A DNA stretch of 64,000 nt from Flavobacteriaceae bacterium. Its GTDB lineage: Bacteria > Bacteroidota > Bacteroidia > Flavobacteriales > Flavobacteriaceae. Made by a program: the position numbers and the translations under genes. The stretch spans positions 62,001-126,000 of the forward strand of contig JAITMD010000008.1 in NCBI GenBank assembly GCA_031277535.1, read 5' to 3'. The notes under the pieces are model-generated. The model saw only the letters and a program-made list of their open reading frames with translations. It did no database searches and had not been told where the DNA came from. Shown here in pieces: positions 54,466-62,064 of the stretch (within the stretch, counting starts at the first letter, position 1; the number at the start of each line of letters is the position of its first letter).

Positions 54466-56082
54466 TTAAGAATTACGCTTGTTTAGATAATAATTCAATA
54501 AAAAAGTTGTTGAACCATCGTGTTTCATTACATTATTCGAACTAATTTCGGCCTGTATATTTTTCGCCAAAACCTTTCCATACTCTACTCCAAATTGGTC
54601 AAAACTATAGATATTCCAAATTACACCTTGTACAAAAGTCTTATGTTCATAAAGTGCCACAAGCGCTCCCAATGTCTCAGGAGTCAAACTATCAACTAAC
54701 ATTGTGGTAGATGGTTTATTTCCTTCAAATCGTCTAAATGAAATTAAGTCATTTGTATTTTCGACAGTTTGATTTTTTCCCATTAGTAAAGCTTCAGACT
54801 GCCCGAAAAAATTAGACATTAGTGCATCATGTTGCTGTATACTTTCTTTTGCATGAGCTTTTGCAAATCCAATAAAATCAATTGGTGCAATCTTAGTCCC
54901 TTGATGAAATAATTGAAAAAATGCATGTTGTGCATTCACACCTACTTCTCCCCAAATTAAGTTACCTGTCTGATAAGTTACTGTGTTACCATCTCTATCT
55001 GTATTCTTACCATTACTTTCCATAATCATTTGTTGCAAATGAGCAGGAAAACGTTCTAAAAATTGACTATATGGAATTACTACCTCACTTTCATAACCAA
55101 AGAAATTGTTATACCAAATGCTCAATAAAGCAAGTATTACTGGAATATTATGTTTAAACGATGTACTTTTAAAATGTTCATCCATTTGATTAGCTCCTTC
55201 CAACAACAATCTAAAATTAGTTGAACCAATAGCTAATCCTATAGAAAGACCTACTGCACTCCAAAGAGAAAATCTTCCACCAATACAATCCCACATAGGA
55301 AAGATATTGTTCTCCTCTACTCCAAAAATTACAGCTTCTTCTACGTGGGCTGTAATACCTATCAAATGTTTTGAATAGGTATTATCTCCCAAATTATTTT
55401 GCAACCATCCCTTTACTTTATTAGCATTCAAGATAGTCTCTTGTGTTGTAAATGTCTTAGAAACAATTAATACTAATGTTGTTTCAGGATTTAATTTACC
55501 TAAAACTAAATTCACATAATCTTCATCAATATTAGATAGGTAATGAACATTCATCCCTTGTTGATAATTCCCAAGAGCTTCCACAACCATACGAGGACCT
55601 AAATCTGAACCTCCTATACCTAAATTGATTACGTCTGTAAACTTCTTACCTGTGCTCGACAAATATTTTCCTTGATGAACATCATCAATAAAATCAAAAG
55701 TTTTTTTACGTGTTTTTTCAATATCATCCATCAATCCTGGAACTCCACTTGCTGTCTCCTCATTTTTCGAAAAACAACGCAAAGCAGTATGCAAAACTGC
55801 TCGTTTCTCTGTATGATTAATTGTAGTACCAGAAAACATCAGGTTAATGGCTTCCTCTAAATTAGATTCTTCAGCTAACTCCAAAAGAAGTTCTAACGTT
55901 TTATCTGTTATTTTATGCTTAGAATAATCAATTAAGAATGATTCCCATTTAATGTGTAATTTCTCAGTACGGTCAGCATCACTTGCAAATAAGTCTTGCA
56001 TATAAACACCTTTCATTTCTTCGAAATGCTTTTCCAATTTTGCCCAAGCAACAGTCTTAGACGGATCAATATTTTTCAACAT
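54466..56082 (-). CDS. pgi: Glucose-6-phosphate isomerase
   Basis: Interconverts glucose 6-phosphate and fructose 6-phosphate. The 538-residue protein carries both PGI signatures: TLVLIVSKTFTTQETILNA and GEVGVNAQHAFFQLFHQGTK. The latter brings the active-site Glu and His. The phosphate-binding GIGGSDLGPRM is intact. Length is close to the long bacterial form. It is the last gene of a four-gene minus-strand group and starts 11 bases after the M23 peptidase stop. Confidence 0.97.
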   Translation of the reverse strand: MLKNIDPSKTVAWAKLEKHFEEMKGVYMQDLFASDADRTEKLHIKWESFLIDYSKHKITDKTLELLLELAEESNLEEAINLMFSGTTINHTEKRAVLHTALRCFSKNEETASGVPGLMDDIEKTRKKTFDFIDDVHQGKYLSSTGKKFTDVINLGIGGSDLGPRMVVEALGNYQQGMNVHYLSNIDEDYVNLVLGKLNPETTLVLIVSKTFTTQETILNANKVKGWLQNNLGDNTYSKHLIGITAHVEEAVIFGVEENNIFPMWDCIGGRFSLWSAVGLSIGLAIGSTNFRLLLEGANQMDEHFKSTSFKHNIPVILALLSIWYNNFFGYESEVVIPYSQFLERFPAHLQQMIMESNGKNTDRDGNTVTYQTGNLIWGEVGVNAQHAFFQLFHQGTKIAPIDFIGFAKAHAKESIQQHDALMSNFFGQSEALLMGKNQTVENTNDLISFRRFEGNKPSTTMLVDSLTPETLGALVALYEHKTFVQGVIWNIYSFDQFGVEYGKVLAKNIQAEISSNNVMKHDGSTTFLLNYYLNKRNS

Positions 56083-56093
56083 AATTACACTTA

Positions 56094-57329
56094 CTATTCA
56101 GTAAACTTATTATTCATTAAATCGATTTCTTCTTTTAGCGGTTTGATATATGCCATAAAGGCTGGTAAATCACGTTTATCCATTGGTTCAGAATTTGGAG
56201 TAACTTGACTTTTTGGATCTACTTGTACTCCATTTTTCCAAAAGCGATAACACACGTGAGGTCCTGTTGCCAATCCAGTACTTCCTACTAAACCTATAGT
56301 TTGTCCTTGATCTACACGTTGACCAGTTCTTACCAATATTCTAGACATATGTAAATACTGTGTAGAATAAGTTCCATTGTGCTTTACTTTCACAAAATTA
56401 CCATTCCCTGCAGTATATCCTGCACGTTCCACAACTCCTGCAGCAGTTGTCATAATTGGTGTACCTGATGGAGCAGCATAATCAGTTCCATTATGTGCTT
56501 TCCATGTTTTCTGAACTGGATGAAAACGACTCTTTGTATACTTAGATGTTATTCTAAAAAACTTTAATGGTGCCTTTAGAAACATCGCCTTCATTGGTCT
56601 TCCTTTTTCATCATAATACACTGTATTACGAGCTCCTGGCTGTTTATAGGGAAAAGCATACAAATCTTTTCCTCTATAATTAAAATAAGCTGCTTCTACA
56701 TTTGCAACTCCCACAGGAATAGTATCGTTAATATACTTTTCTTCAATTGTAATTGCAAAACGATCTTCTGGTCGCAACTTAAAAAAGTCAATAGACCATG
56801 CAAATATTTGTGACATTCTTGTTGCTAAAGCTTGATCTACTCCTTCTTTCGCCAAACTTGACGATAATGATCCCTCTATAGCAGAAGCAACAGTACGTCT
56901 TTTAATTGTCACTGGATAAGACTTCGTATAAGCATGTATTGAATCTCTCAAATCAATTACTTTATACCCTGTTACATCTGGATGGTATACAAAAGCAGCC
57001 AACTTCTTTGGATCTTTCTTAAACTTCACTAACGCATAAGGTTGCCCTGCACGAATACTTCTAACATTAAAAGTATCTTTTACTTGAGTCACAATATTCT
57101 GAACTTCAGTAGCATTCAAATGGTTCTCACCAAATATTTTCCCTAAATTGTCTCCACTACGTATAGTATCCTCTTCAAGGATATAATCTTTTAAGTCAAA
57201 ACCATACAGTTCTGCAACTTTACTTTCAATATGTGTTTCTTCTGTTGGTTTCTCAATCTCAACTTCTTCTGTTTTCTTACAAGAAAACAAAGCTGTTGCT
57301 ATCAAGAAAGTATATAAAACTTTCTTCAA
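56094..57329 (-). CDS. M23 family metallopeptidase lipoprotein
   Basis: A LytM-type zinc endopeptidase, probably cutting peptidoglycan cross-links or activating amidases. The 411-residue lipoprotein (lipobox ALFSC, Cys17) has an N-terminal LysM-like or Csd3/OapA-like region (about 40-125), a middle domain, and a C-terminal M23 domain. Zinc and catalytic residues are His279 and Asp283 (HNGTD), His327 (LHMSR) and His358 (GPHVC). The start is TTG at 57329: the signal peptide MKKVLYTFL begins exactly there and no in-frame ATG exists nearby. It lies between kynA and pgi with gaps of 18 and 11 bases. Confidence 0.92.
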   Translation of the reverse strand: MKKVLYTFLIATALFSCKKTEEVEIEKPTEETHIESKVAELYGFDLKDYILEEDTIRSGDNLGKIFGENHLNATEVQNIVTQVKDTFNVRSIRAGQPYALVKFKKDPKKLAAFVYHPDVTGYKVIDLRDSIHAYTKSYPVTIKRRTVASAIEGSLSSSLAKEGVDQALATRMSQIFAWSIDFFKLRPEDRFAITIEEKYINDTIPVGVANVEAAYFNYRGKDLYAFPYKQPGARNTVYYDEKGRPMKAMFLKAPLKFFRITSKYTKSRFHPVQKTWKAHNGTDYAAPSGTPIMTTAAGVVERAGYTAGNGNFVKVKHNGTYSTQYLHMSRILVRTGQRVDQGQTIGLVGSTGLATGPHVCYRFWKNGVQVDPKSQVTPNSEPMDKRDLPAFMAYIKPLKEEIDLMNNKFTE

Positions 57330-57347
57330 AACATTTACTTAATCAAA

Positions 57348-58277
57348 TTACACTAAACCTTTACCCCAATTCTCCAATTCTTCTTTAGTCCACAATTCAG
57401 GAAAGAAAATACGTTTTTGATATTCTGGAAGCATGTATTTTTTCCAATCACTTCCACCAGTTGCTTCTTTCGTTTCTCCTGGTTTTTCCAAATATCTCAA
57501 AGCTGCTTTATAGTGCCCAATTACCCATGTTACGTTTACTGTATAATCGTAATGTCTCATAGCAGCAATAAGCTTTTCATCCGTTTTGGCTTCTGAAGGG
57601 AGTTCTACAAATTTCATCCATAAATTCGTATTTTCATAGTCTTTCATCGCTTTAACAAAAGTTTTACTATGTCTCTTTTCAAACTCTGCTAACAGATAAC
57701 TCTTTTTGCCTGTTTTGTAATCTTTACCTGCAGCTTGCCAATACATCAATTGCAAAGCTTCTTCCTCCGTAGTTTCTGGAGTTACTTGATTTAAATATCG
57801 TTTATCAATTAAATTTATCCAATTGGTAGATGCAAATTCTATCAAGCGATATTGTTCACTCTGAAACCCACTGGCAGGTGTTAATGTATTTCTAAACTTC
57901 AAATATTGTTCTACATCCATCCCTTCTCTCATGATAGAAAAGGAATTAGTCAACATATCAAAATAACGACTGATACGCATTAACTTATCTGTAAAAACTT
58001 CTGTAGTAATCTTCTCTTCTGCTGCAACTTGATCCATTTCCCAAAGAATCATTTTAAACAACAATTCATTTATCTGATGATACATGATAAAAACCATTTC
58101 ATCTGGAAGAGTTGTTCGTTGTATTTGCAATCCTAACAATGCATCTGTTTGTATATAATCCCAATATGTAATTGGCTTTGCATATAACAAACCTTCTAAA
58201 TGAGTAGCTGTATTCTGATCAATGCCTTTAAACTTCTCTTCTAAAGCTTTTACTCGTTGTAATAAAATATCATCCAT
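57348..58277 (-). CDS. kynA: Tryptophan 2,3-dioxygenase
   Basis: A heme enzyme that opens the indole ring of tryptophan to N-formylkynurenine, the first step of the kynurenine route. The 309-residue all-helical protein has the family signature YWDYIQTDALLGLQ followed by DEMVFIMYHQINELLFKMIL. Near the C-terminus are VTWVIGHYKAALRYL, with the probable heme-ligand His, and a GGSDWKKYM loop. Its ATG directly abuts the DUF3108 stop codon. No other kynurenine gene (kynB, kynU) is in the window. Confidence 0.93.
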   Translation of the reverse strand: MDDILLQRVKALEEKFKGIDQNTATHLEGLLYAKPITYWDYIQTDALLGLQIQRTTLPDEMVFIMYHQINELLFKMILWEMDQVAAEEKITTEVFTDKLMRISRYFDMLTNSFSIMREGMDVEQYLKFRNTLTPASGFQSEQYRLIEFASTNWINLIDKRYLNQVTPETTEEEALQLMYWQAAGKDYKTGKKSYLLAEFEKRHSKTFVKAMKDYENTNLWMKFVELPSEAKTDEKLIAAMRHYDYTVNVTWVIGHYKAALRYLEKPGETKEATGGSDWKKYMLPEYQKRIFFPELWTKEELENWGKGLV

Positions 58278-59060
58278 TTATTTTTCAAATTGTAAGTTGG
58301 TTACTAATCCTCTGTATTTTTCTAAATCTGCCTTAAGAGAACCGACAGCTAAACTTGCTTTTACACGAACAGGAACTTTATTAGAATCTGCTGTTACCCA
58401 AACCGTCAAACTTTCTTTCTCTTTAAACACCCTACCCGCCATTACATATGGTCTAAACTTCATGGTTTTAACCTTTCCTATCCCTGTTTTAAGTACTTCC
58501 GTTCCTAAATATTTTAATTTAAACTTAAAAACTTCACCATCAAAAAACATATCAATCTCAACAGATTCTCCTACTTTAATATTCTCTATCTGATCCGTTT
58601 TTCTAAGGTAATAGAATGCCGACACAATATCTTGAACATCTTTGACAATAGGATAAGTTTTTTCTTCTTTTTTCTCATTGTCTTTTACAGTCACCGTTTT
58701 TCGATCATAATTAAACGTTCCGTCCTGATCTTTTGTGTATCCTCCTTCATCAATTTTACGAATAAAACGATGAGGCACTACGTCATCCTTCTCAAAATAA
58801 CTTTGATAATCATCATAAACCTTAAAGAAAACTTTCGTCATACCCGTAGTATAACCAACGCCCTTGGCGTGATAAACAGATTTCCCTTTAAATGTAGTTT
58901 CTCCTAAAGTCAAAGTTGCAATACCAGCATTGACAAAGCCATAACTAATTTTAAACTCTAAATATTCTCCAGATTGAAAAGCGTTTGCTTTCTTGCTTTG
59001 CGCAAGAGAACTTACTGTACTAAGTAGTAGTACACAGATAAGAAATAAGTTTTTTTTCAT
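58278..59060 (-). CDS. DUF3108 family secreted protein
   Basis: A 260-residue precursor with a signal peptide (about 1-20, SSLAQ). The mature protein is beta-rich: GEYLEFKISYGFVNAGIATL, DDYQSYFEKDDVVPHRFIR, VGESVEIDMFFDGEVFKFKL and VRVKASLAVGSLKADLEKYRG, the marks of DUF3108, an outer-membrane-associated family of unknown function. The longest frame reaches 59108 but crosses a terminator and a promoter box, so the ATG at 59060 is used. It heads the group DUF3108-kynA-M23-pgi. Confidence 0.85.
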   Translation of the reverse strand: MKKNLFLICVLLLSTVSSLAQSKKANAFQSGEYLEFKISYGFVNAGIATLTLGETTFKGKSVYHAKGVGYTTGMTKVFFKVYDDYQSYFEKDDVVPHRFIRKIDEGGYTKDQDGTFNYDRKTVTVKDNEKKEEKTYPIVKDVQDIVSAFYYLRKTDQIENIKVGESVEIDMFFDGEVFKFKLKYLGTEVLKTGIGKVKTMKFRPYVMAGRVFKEKESLTVWVTADSNKVPVRVKASLAVGSLKADLEKYRGLVTNLQFEK

Positions 59061-59078
59061 ATTGGCTGCATTTTCCTC

Positions 59079-59086
59079 CAAAAATA
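59079..59086 (-). promoter_or_regulatory. Probable -7 box of DUF3108-kynA-M23-pgi operon
   Basis: TATTTTTG on the minus strand matches TAnnTTTG, 18 bases before the ATG at 59060. The leader is short. A terminator sits just upstream. Confidence 0.45.
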
Positions 59087-59091
59087 GCAAA

Positions 59092-59122
59092 CAAAAAAAC
59101 CCAGTCAAAGAAATGACTGAGT
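59092..59122 (-). terminator. Terminator upstream of DUF3108 gene
   Basis: On the minus strand ACTCAGTCA, loop TTTCTT, TGACTGGGT (9 pairs, one G-U), then seven T. It could end the hmgA-hpd transcript or a short RNA started near 59206. Confidence 0.8.
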
Positions 59123-59212
59123 TTTTATGCTATTAACCAACCAAAAAACTATAAATTATGAAAAATTTATTACACTCAAATAAAGCTTATGACGACCTTA
59201 TTTTTGCGAGTG

Positions 59213-59220
59213 CAAATGTA
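59213..59220 (-). promoter_or_regulatory. Orphan -7 box between hpd and DUF3108
   Basis: TACATTTG on the minus strand matches TAnnTTTG but no gene starts before the terminator at 59122-59092. If active it would make an RNA of about 115 bases. Confidence 0.3.
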
Positions 59221-59319
59221 TAGCTTTTTCCATACAAAAAACAGTCATTCTATTTTTTAACTCCTGTTTAACTTTAATGGGTTTCTTGCTGGCTATTTTA
59301 TGATTTAATTAACTGAAAA

Positions 59320-60480
59320 TTAAAGCGTTCCTCTCTTCTCTTGTTCTCTTTCAATTGATTCAAAAAGAGCTTTAAAGTTACCTGCTCCAAATCCTCTTGC
59401 TCCCATACGTTGAATAATTTCAAAGAAAAGAGTCGGACGATCCTCTACTGGCTTAGTAAAAATCTGTAATAAGTATCCTTCTTCGTCAGCATCAACCATA
59501 ATTCCTAACTTTTGCAATTCTGCAATATCTTCTTTCATCATATCTCTATGTACTCCTAAACGAGTAGGAATCATATCATAATATGCTTGTGGAGGCGCTG
59601 ATAAAAACTCAACTCCTCTTTTCTTCATTTCAGCAACAGTTTTTAAGATATCATCAGTAGCAACAGCAACGTGTTGTACTCCTGGTCCATTATAAAAGTC
59701 TAAATACTCCTCTACTTGAGATTTTTTCTTTCCTTCTGCAGGTTCATTAATAGGGAATTTAATTCTTCCATTACCATTAGACATTACTTTACTCATCAAT
59801 GCAGAATACTCTGTATTAATTTGTTTATCATCAAATGATAAGAAGTTTACAAATCCCATCACATCTTCATACCATTTAACCCATGTATTCATTTCATTCC
59901 ATCCAACATTTCCTACCATATGGTCAACATATTTTAATCCCACAGGTGCTGGGTTATAATCACTCTCCCATTTCACAAATCCAGGTAAGAAAGTTCCTGT
60001 ATAGTTCTTTCTTTCCACAAACATATGTACTGTTTCTCCATAAGTATAGATTCCAGCTCTTACCACTTCACCAAATTCGTCTTTTTCAACTACTGGTTCC
60101 ATATAAGATTTTGCACCACGACTAACTGTTTCATTGTACGCTTGACGAGCATCTTCTACCCATAAAGCTACAACTTTGATTCCATCCCCATGTTGAACAA
60201 TATGGTTATTCAATTCTGACTCAGCAGTTAATGGCGTAGTCAATACAATTCTAATTTTATCTTGAACCAAAACATAAGAAGCACGATCTTTCACTCCTGT
60301 TTCTAATCCTGCATAAGCCAAAGATTGAAACCCAAAAGCTGTTTTATAAAAATGTGCTGCTTGTTTTGCATTACCTACAATAAATTCTACATAATCAGTT
60401 CCTAATAGAGGCAGGAAATCTTGTGCTCCTTCAAAAATCTTTTCTAATCCGAATTCAACTGACTTTACTTCTTTACTCAT
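59320..60480 (-). CDS. hpd: 4-hydroxyphenylpyruvate dioxygenase
   Basis: An Fe(II) dioxygenase that converts 4-hydroxyphenylpyruvate to homogentisate in tyrosine catabolism. The 386-residue protein has two vicinal-oxygen-chelate repeats. The iron ligands are His187 (YVDHMVGNV), His270 (GVQHVAVAT) and Glu354 (LFFEIIQRMG). The C-terminal gate helix GFGAGNFKALFESIEREQ is intact. It lies 32 bases after hmgA, which uses its product. The next tyrosine-pathway enzyme, fumarylacetoacetase, is not in the window. Confidence 0.96.
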   Translation of the reverse strand: MSKEVKSVEFGLEKIFEGAQDFLPLLGTDYVEFIVGNAKQAAHFYKTAFGFQSLAYAGLETGVKDRASYVLVQDKIRIVLTTPLTAESELNNHIVQHGDGIKVVALWVEDARQAYNETVSRGAKSYMEPVVEKDEFGEVVRAGIYTYGETVHMFVERKNYTGTFLPGFVKWESDYNPAPVGLKYVDHMVGNVGWNEMNTWVKWYEDVMGFVNFLSFDDKQINTEYSALMSKVMSNGNGRIKFPINEPAEGKKKSQVEEYLDFYNGPGVQHVAVATDDILKTVAEMKKRGVEFLSAPPQAYYDMIPTRLGVHRDMMKEDIAELQKLGIMVDADEEGYLLQIFTKPVEDRPTLFFEIIQRMGARGFGAGNFKALFESIEREQEKRGTL

Positions 60481-60512
60481 AATTTTATAGTTTTTGTTGT
60501 TTTACTTGTTGT

Positions 60513-61679
60513 TTATTTTTGTGGCTCTAACCACGATTGATAATATGTGTCATCTGCAATTTTCATTGCTTCTTCTGTTACCATAAGTGGTTTAAAAGTA
60601 TCCACCATTACAGCTAATTCTTGTGTTTCTGTTTTTCCAATCGAACGCTCTGCTGCACCAGGGTGAGGTCCATGAGGTATTCCAGCAGGATGCAACGATA
60701 TATGCCCTGGAGCAATATCATTTCTACTCATAAAATCTCCATCTACATAGTACAATACCTCATCGCTATCAATATTACTGTGATTATAAGGCGCTGGAAT
60801 AGAATCTGGGTGATAATCATACAATCTTGGCACAAAAGAACACACCACAAAAGCATCTGTTTCAAATGTTTGATGTACTGGAGGTGGTTGATGAATACGT
60901 CCTGTTATAGGTTCAAAATCGTGAATTGAAAAAGCATAAGGATAATTGTATCCATCGTATCCAACTACATCAAATGGATGTGTTGCATACACCATATCAA
61001 ATATCTCATCTTGTTTTCTCACTTTAATTAAGAAATCGCCTTTCTCATCATGTGTTTCCAAAACTTCTGGACGACGAATATCTCTTTCACAAAATGGAGA
61101 ATGCTCCATCAATTGTCCAAACCAGTTTCTATAGCGTTTAGGTGTATAAATTGGTCTGCGAGATTCTACAATAAATAATCTATTATCTTCTGTATCAAAA
61201 TCAATTTGATAAATAATACCTCTTGGTACTAATAAATAATCTCCATACTTAAATGTAAGATTACCCAACATTGTACGCAATGTACCAGTACCTCGGTGGA
61301 TAAAAATTAATTCGTCTGCATCAGTATTTTTATAGAAATAATCCTTCATTGATTGCTTTGGCGCAGCCAATACAATAGTACAATCACTATTTGTCAATAC
61401 CGCTTTACGGCTATCTAAATAGTCATTTTCAGCAGGTACCTGAAATCCACGCAAACGATACGAATGCATATTATTTGCTTTCGCTATTTTAGGTGCTACA
61501 CTGTATTGTCTAAGGATGTCTTTCACCTGAGTTGGACGATATTCATGATATGAGTTTGTTGACATACCGTCAAACCCAATTGTTCCGAACAATTGCTCAT
61601 AATATAAGTCTCCATTTTCTTTTCTGAAAATAGTATGACGCTTAGGGGGAATTTTCCCTAATTGATGATATAAAGGCAT
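60513..61679 (-). CDS. hmgA: Homogentisate 1,2-dioxygenase
   Basis: Opens the homogentisate ring to maleylacetoacetate with Fe(II) and O2. The 388-residue protein has the cupin-type N-terminal part (residues 1-270, including DADELIFIHRGTGTLRTMLG). The conserved C-terminal site reads HPAGIPHGPHPGAAE, with the iron and catalytic histidines. It is somewhat shorter than human HGD (445), as in related bacteria. It is the first gene of hmgA-hpd; the promoter should lie in the 385-base gap upstream, but I could not identify it. Confidence 0.95.
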   Translation of the reverse strand: MPLYHQLGKIPPKRHTIFRKENGDLYYEQLFGTIGFDGMSTNSYHEYRPTQVKDILRQYSVAPKIAKANNMHSYRLRGFQVPAENDYLDSRKAVLTNSDCTIVLAAPKQSMKDYFYKNTDADELIFIHRGTGTLRTMLGNLTFKYGDYLLVPRGIIYQIDFDTEDNRLFIVESRRPIYTPKRYRNWFGQLMEHSPFCERDIRRPEVLETHDEKGDFLIKVRKQDEIFDMVYATHPFDVVGYDGYNYPYAFSIHDFEPITGRIHQPPPVHQTFETDAFVVCSFVPRLYDYHPDSIPAPYNHSNIDSDEVLYYVDGDFMSRNDIAPGHISLHPAGIPHGPHPGAAERSIGKTETQELAVMVDTFKPLMVTEEAMKIADDTYYQSWLEPQK

Positions 61680-62064
61680 AATTATTCACAGTTTTTTGGT
61701 TGGTAAAATAAGATTCTAACCCTAAATTGAGATAGACTACAACGAAAGTTAATCATACAAACACTCTTAAATCAAGAAGAGAAAGCGAAACACTCAAGTA
61801 ACTCCTCCCTTTGAAATAAAATATCCATTTGTAAAATCAACTGGTACTATTTGGCCAATCCTAAATTCAGGATTTAATATAAGTAGTTAGTTACTCATTC
61901 AGGATTTCTCTTGATAAGGAACTTTAGATAAGCCAATAAACCTTCCCAGTTTGTTTTCATAATGTCACAAATATCGAAATAAAATTGAATTATACAACTT
62001 TATACCCAAATTTATTTTGACATACTGCAATAAAACAAAAACAACACTGTAACAATTAACGAAA
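61680..62064. other. 385-base gap upstream of hmgA
   Basis: No open frame looks coding. It should hold the hmgA promoter and any regulator site. An 11-base word ATTCAGGATTT is repeated directly around 61867 and 61900, with CCTAAATTCAGG nearby as an imperfect palindrome. No perfect TAnnTTTG box in the right place was found. Confidence 0.5.

Noticed and set aside
59158..59223. Plus-strand mini-ORF of 21 codons (MKNLLHSNKAYDDLIF...).
   Set aside because: Very short, no promoter in the right place on that strand, and no recognisable feature.
61860..61910. Direct repeat ATTCAGGATTT and imperfect palindrome CCTAAATTCAGG upstream of hmgA as regulator sites.
   Set aside because: Short AT-rich words, and position relative to a promoter is unknown. 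Kept only as a note in the gap entry.
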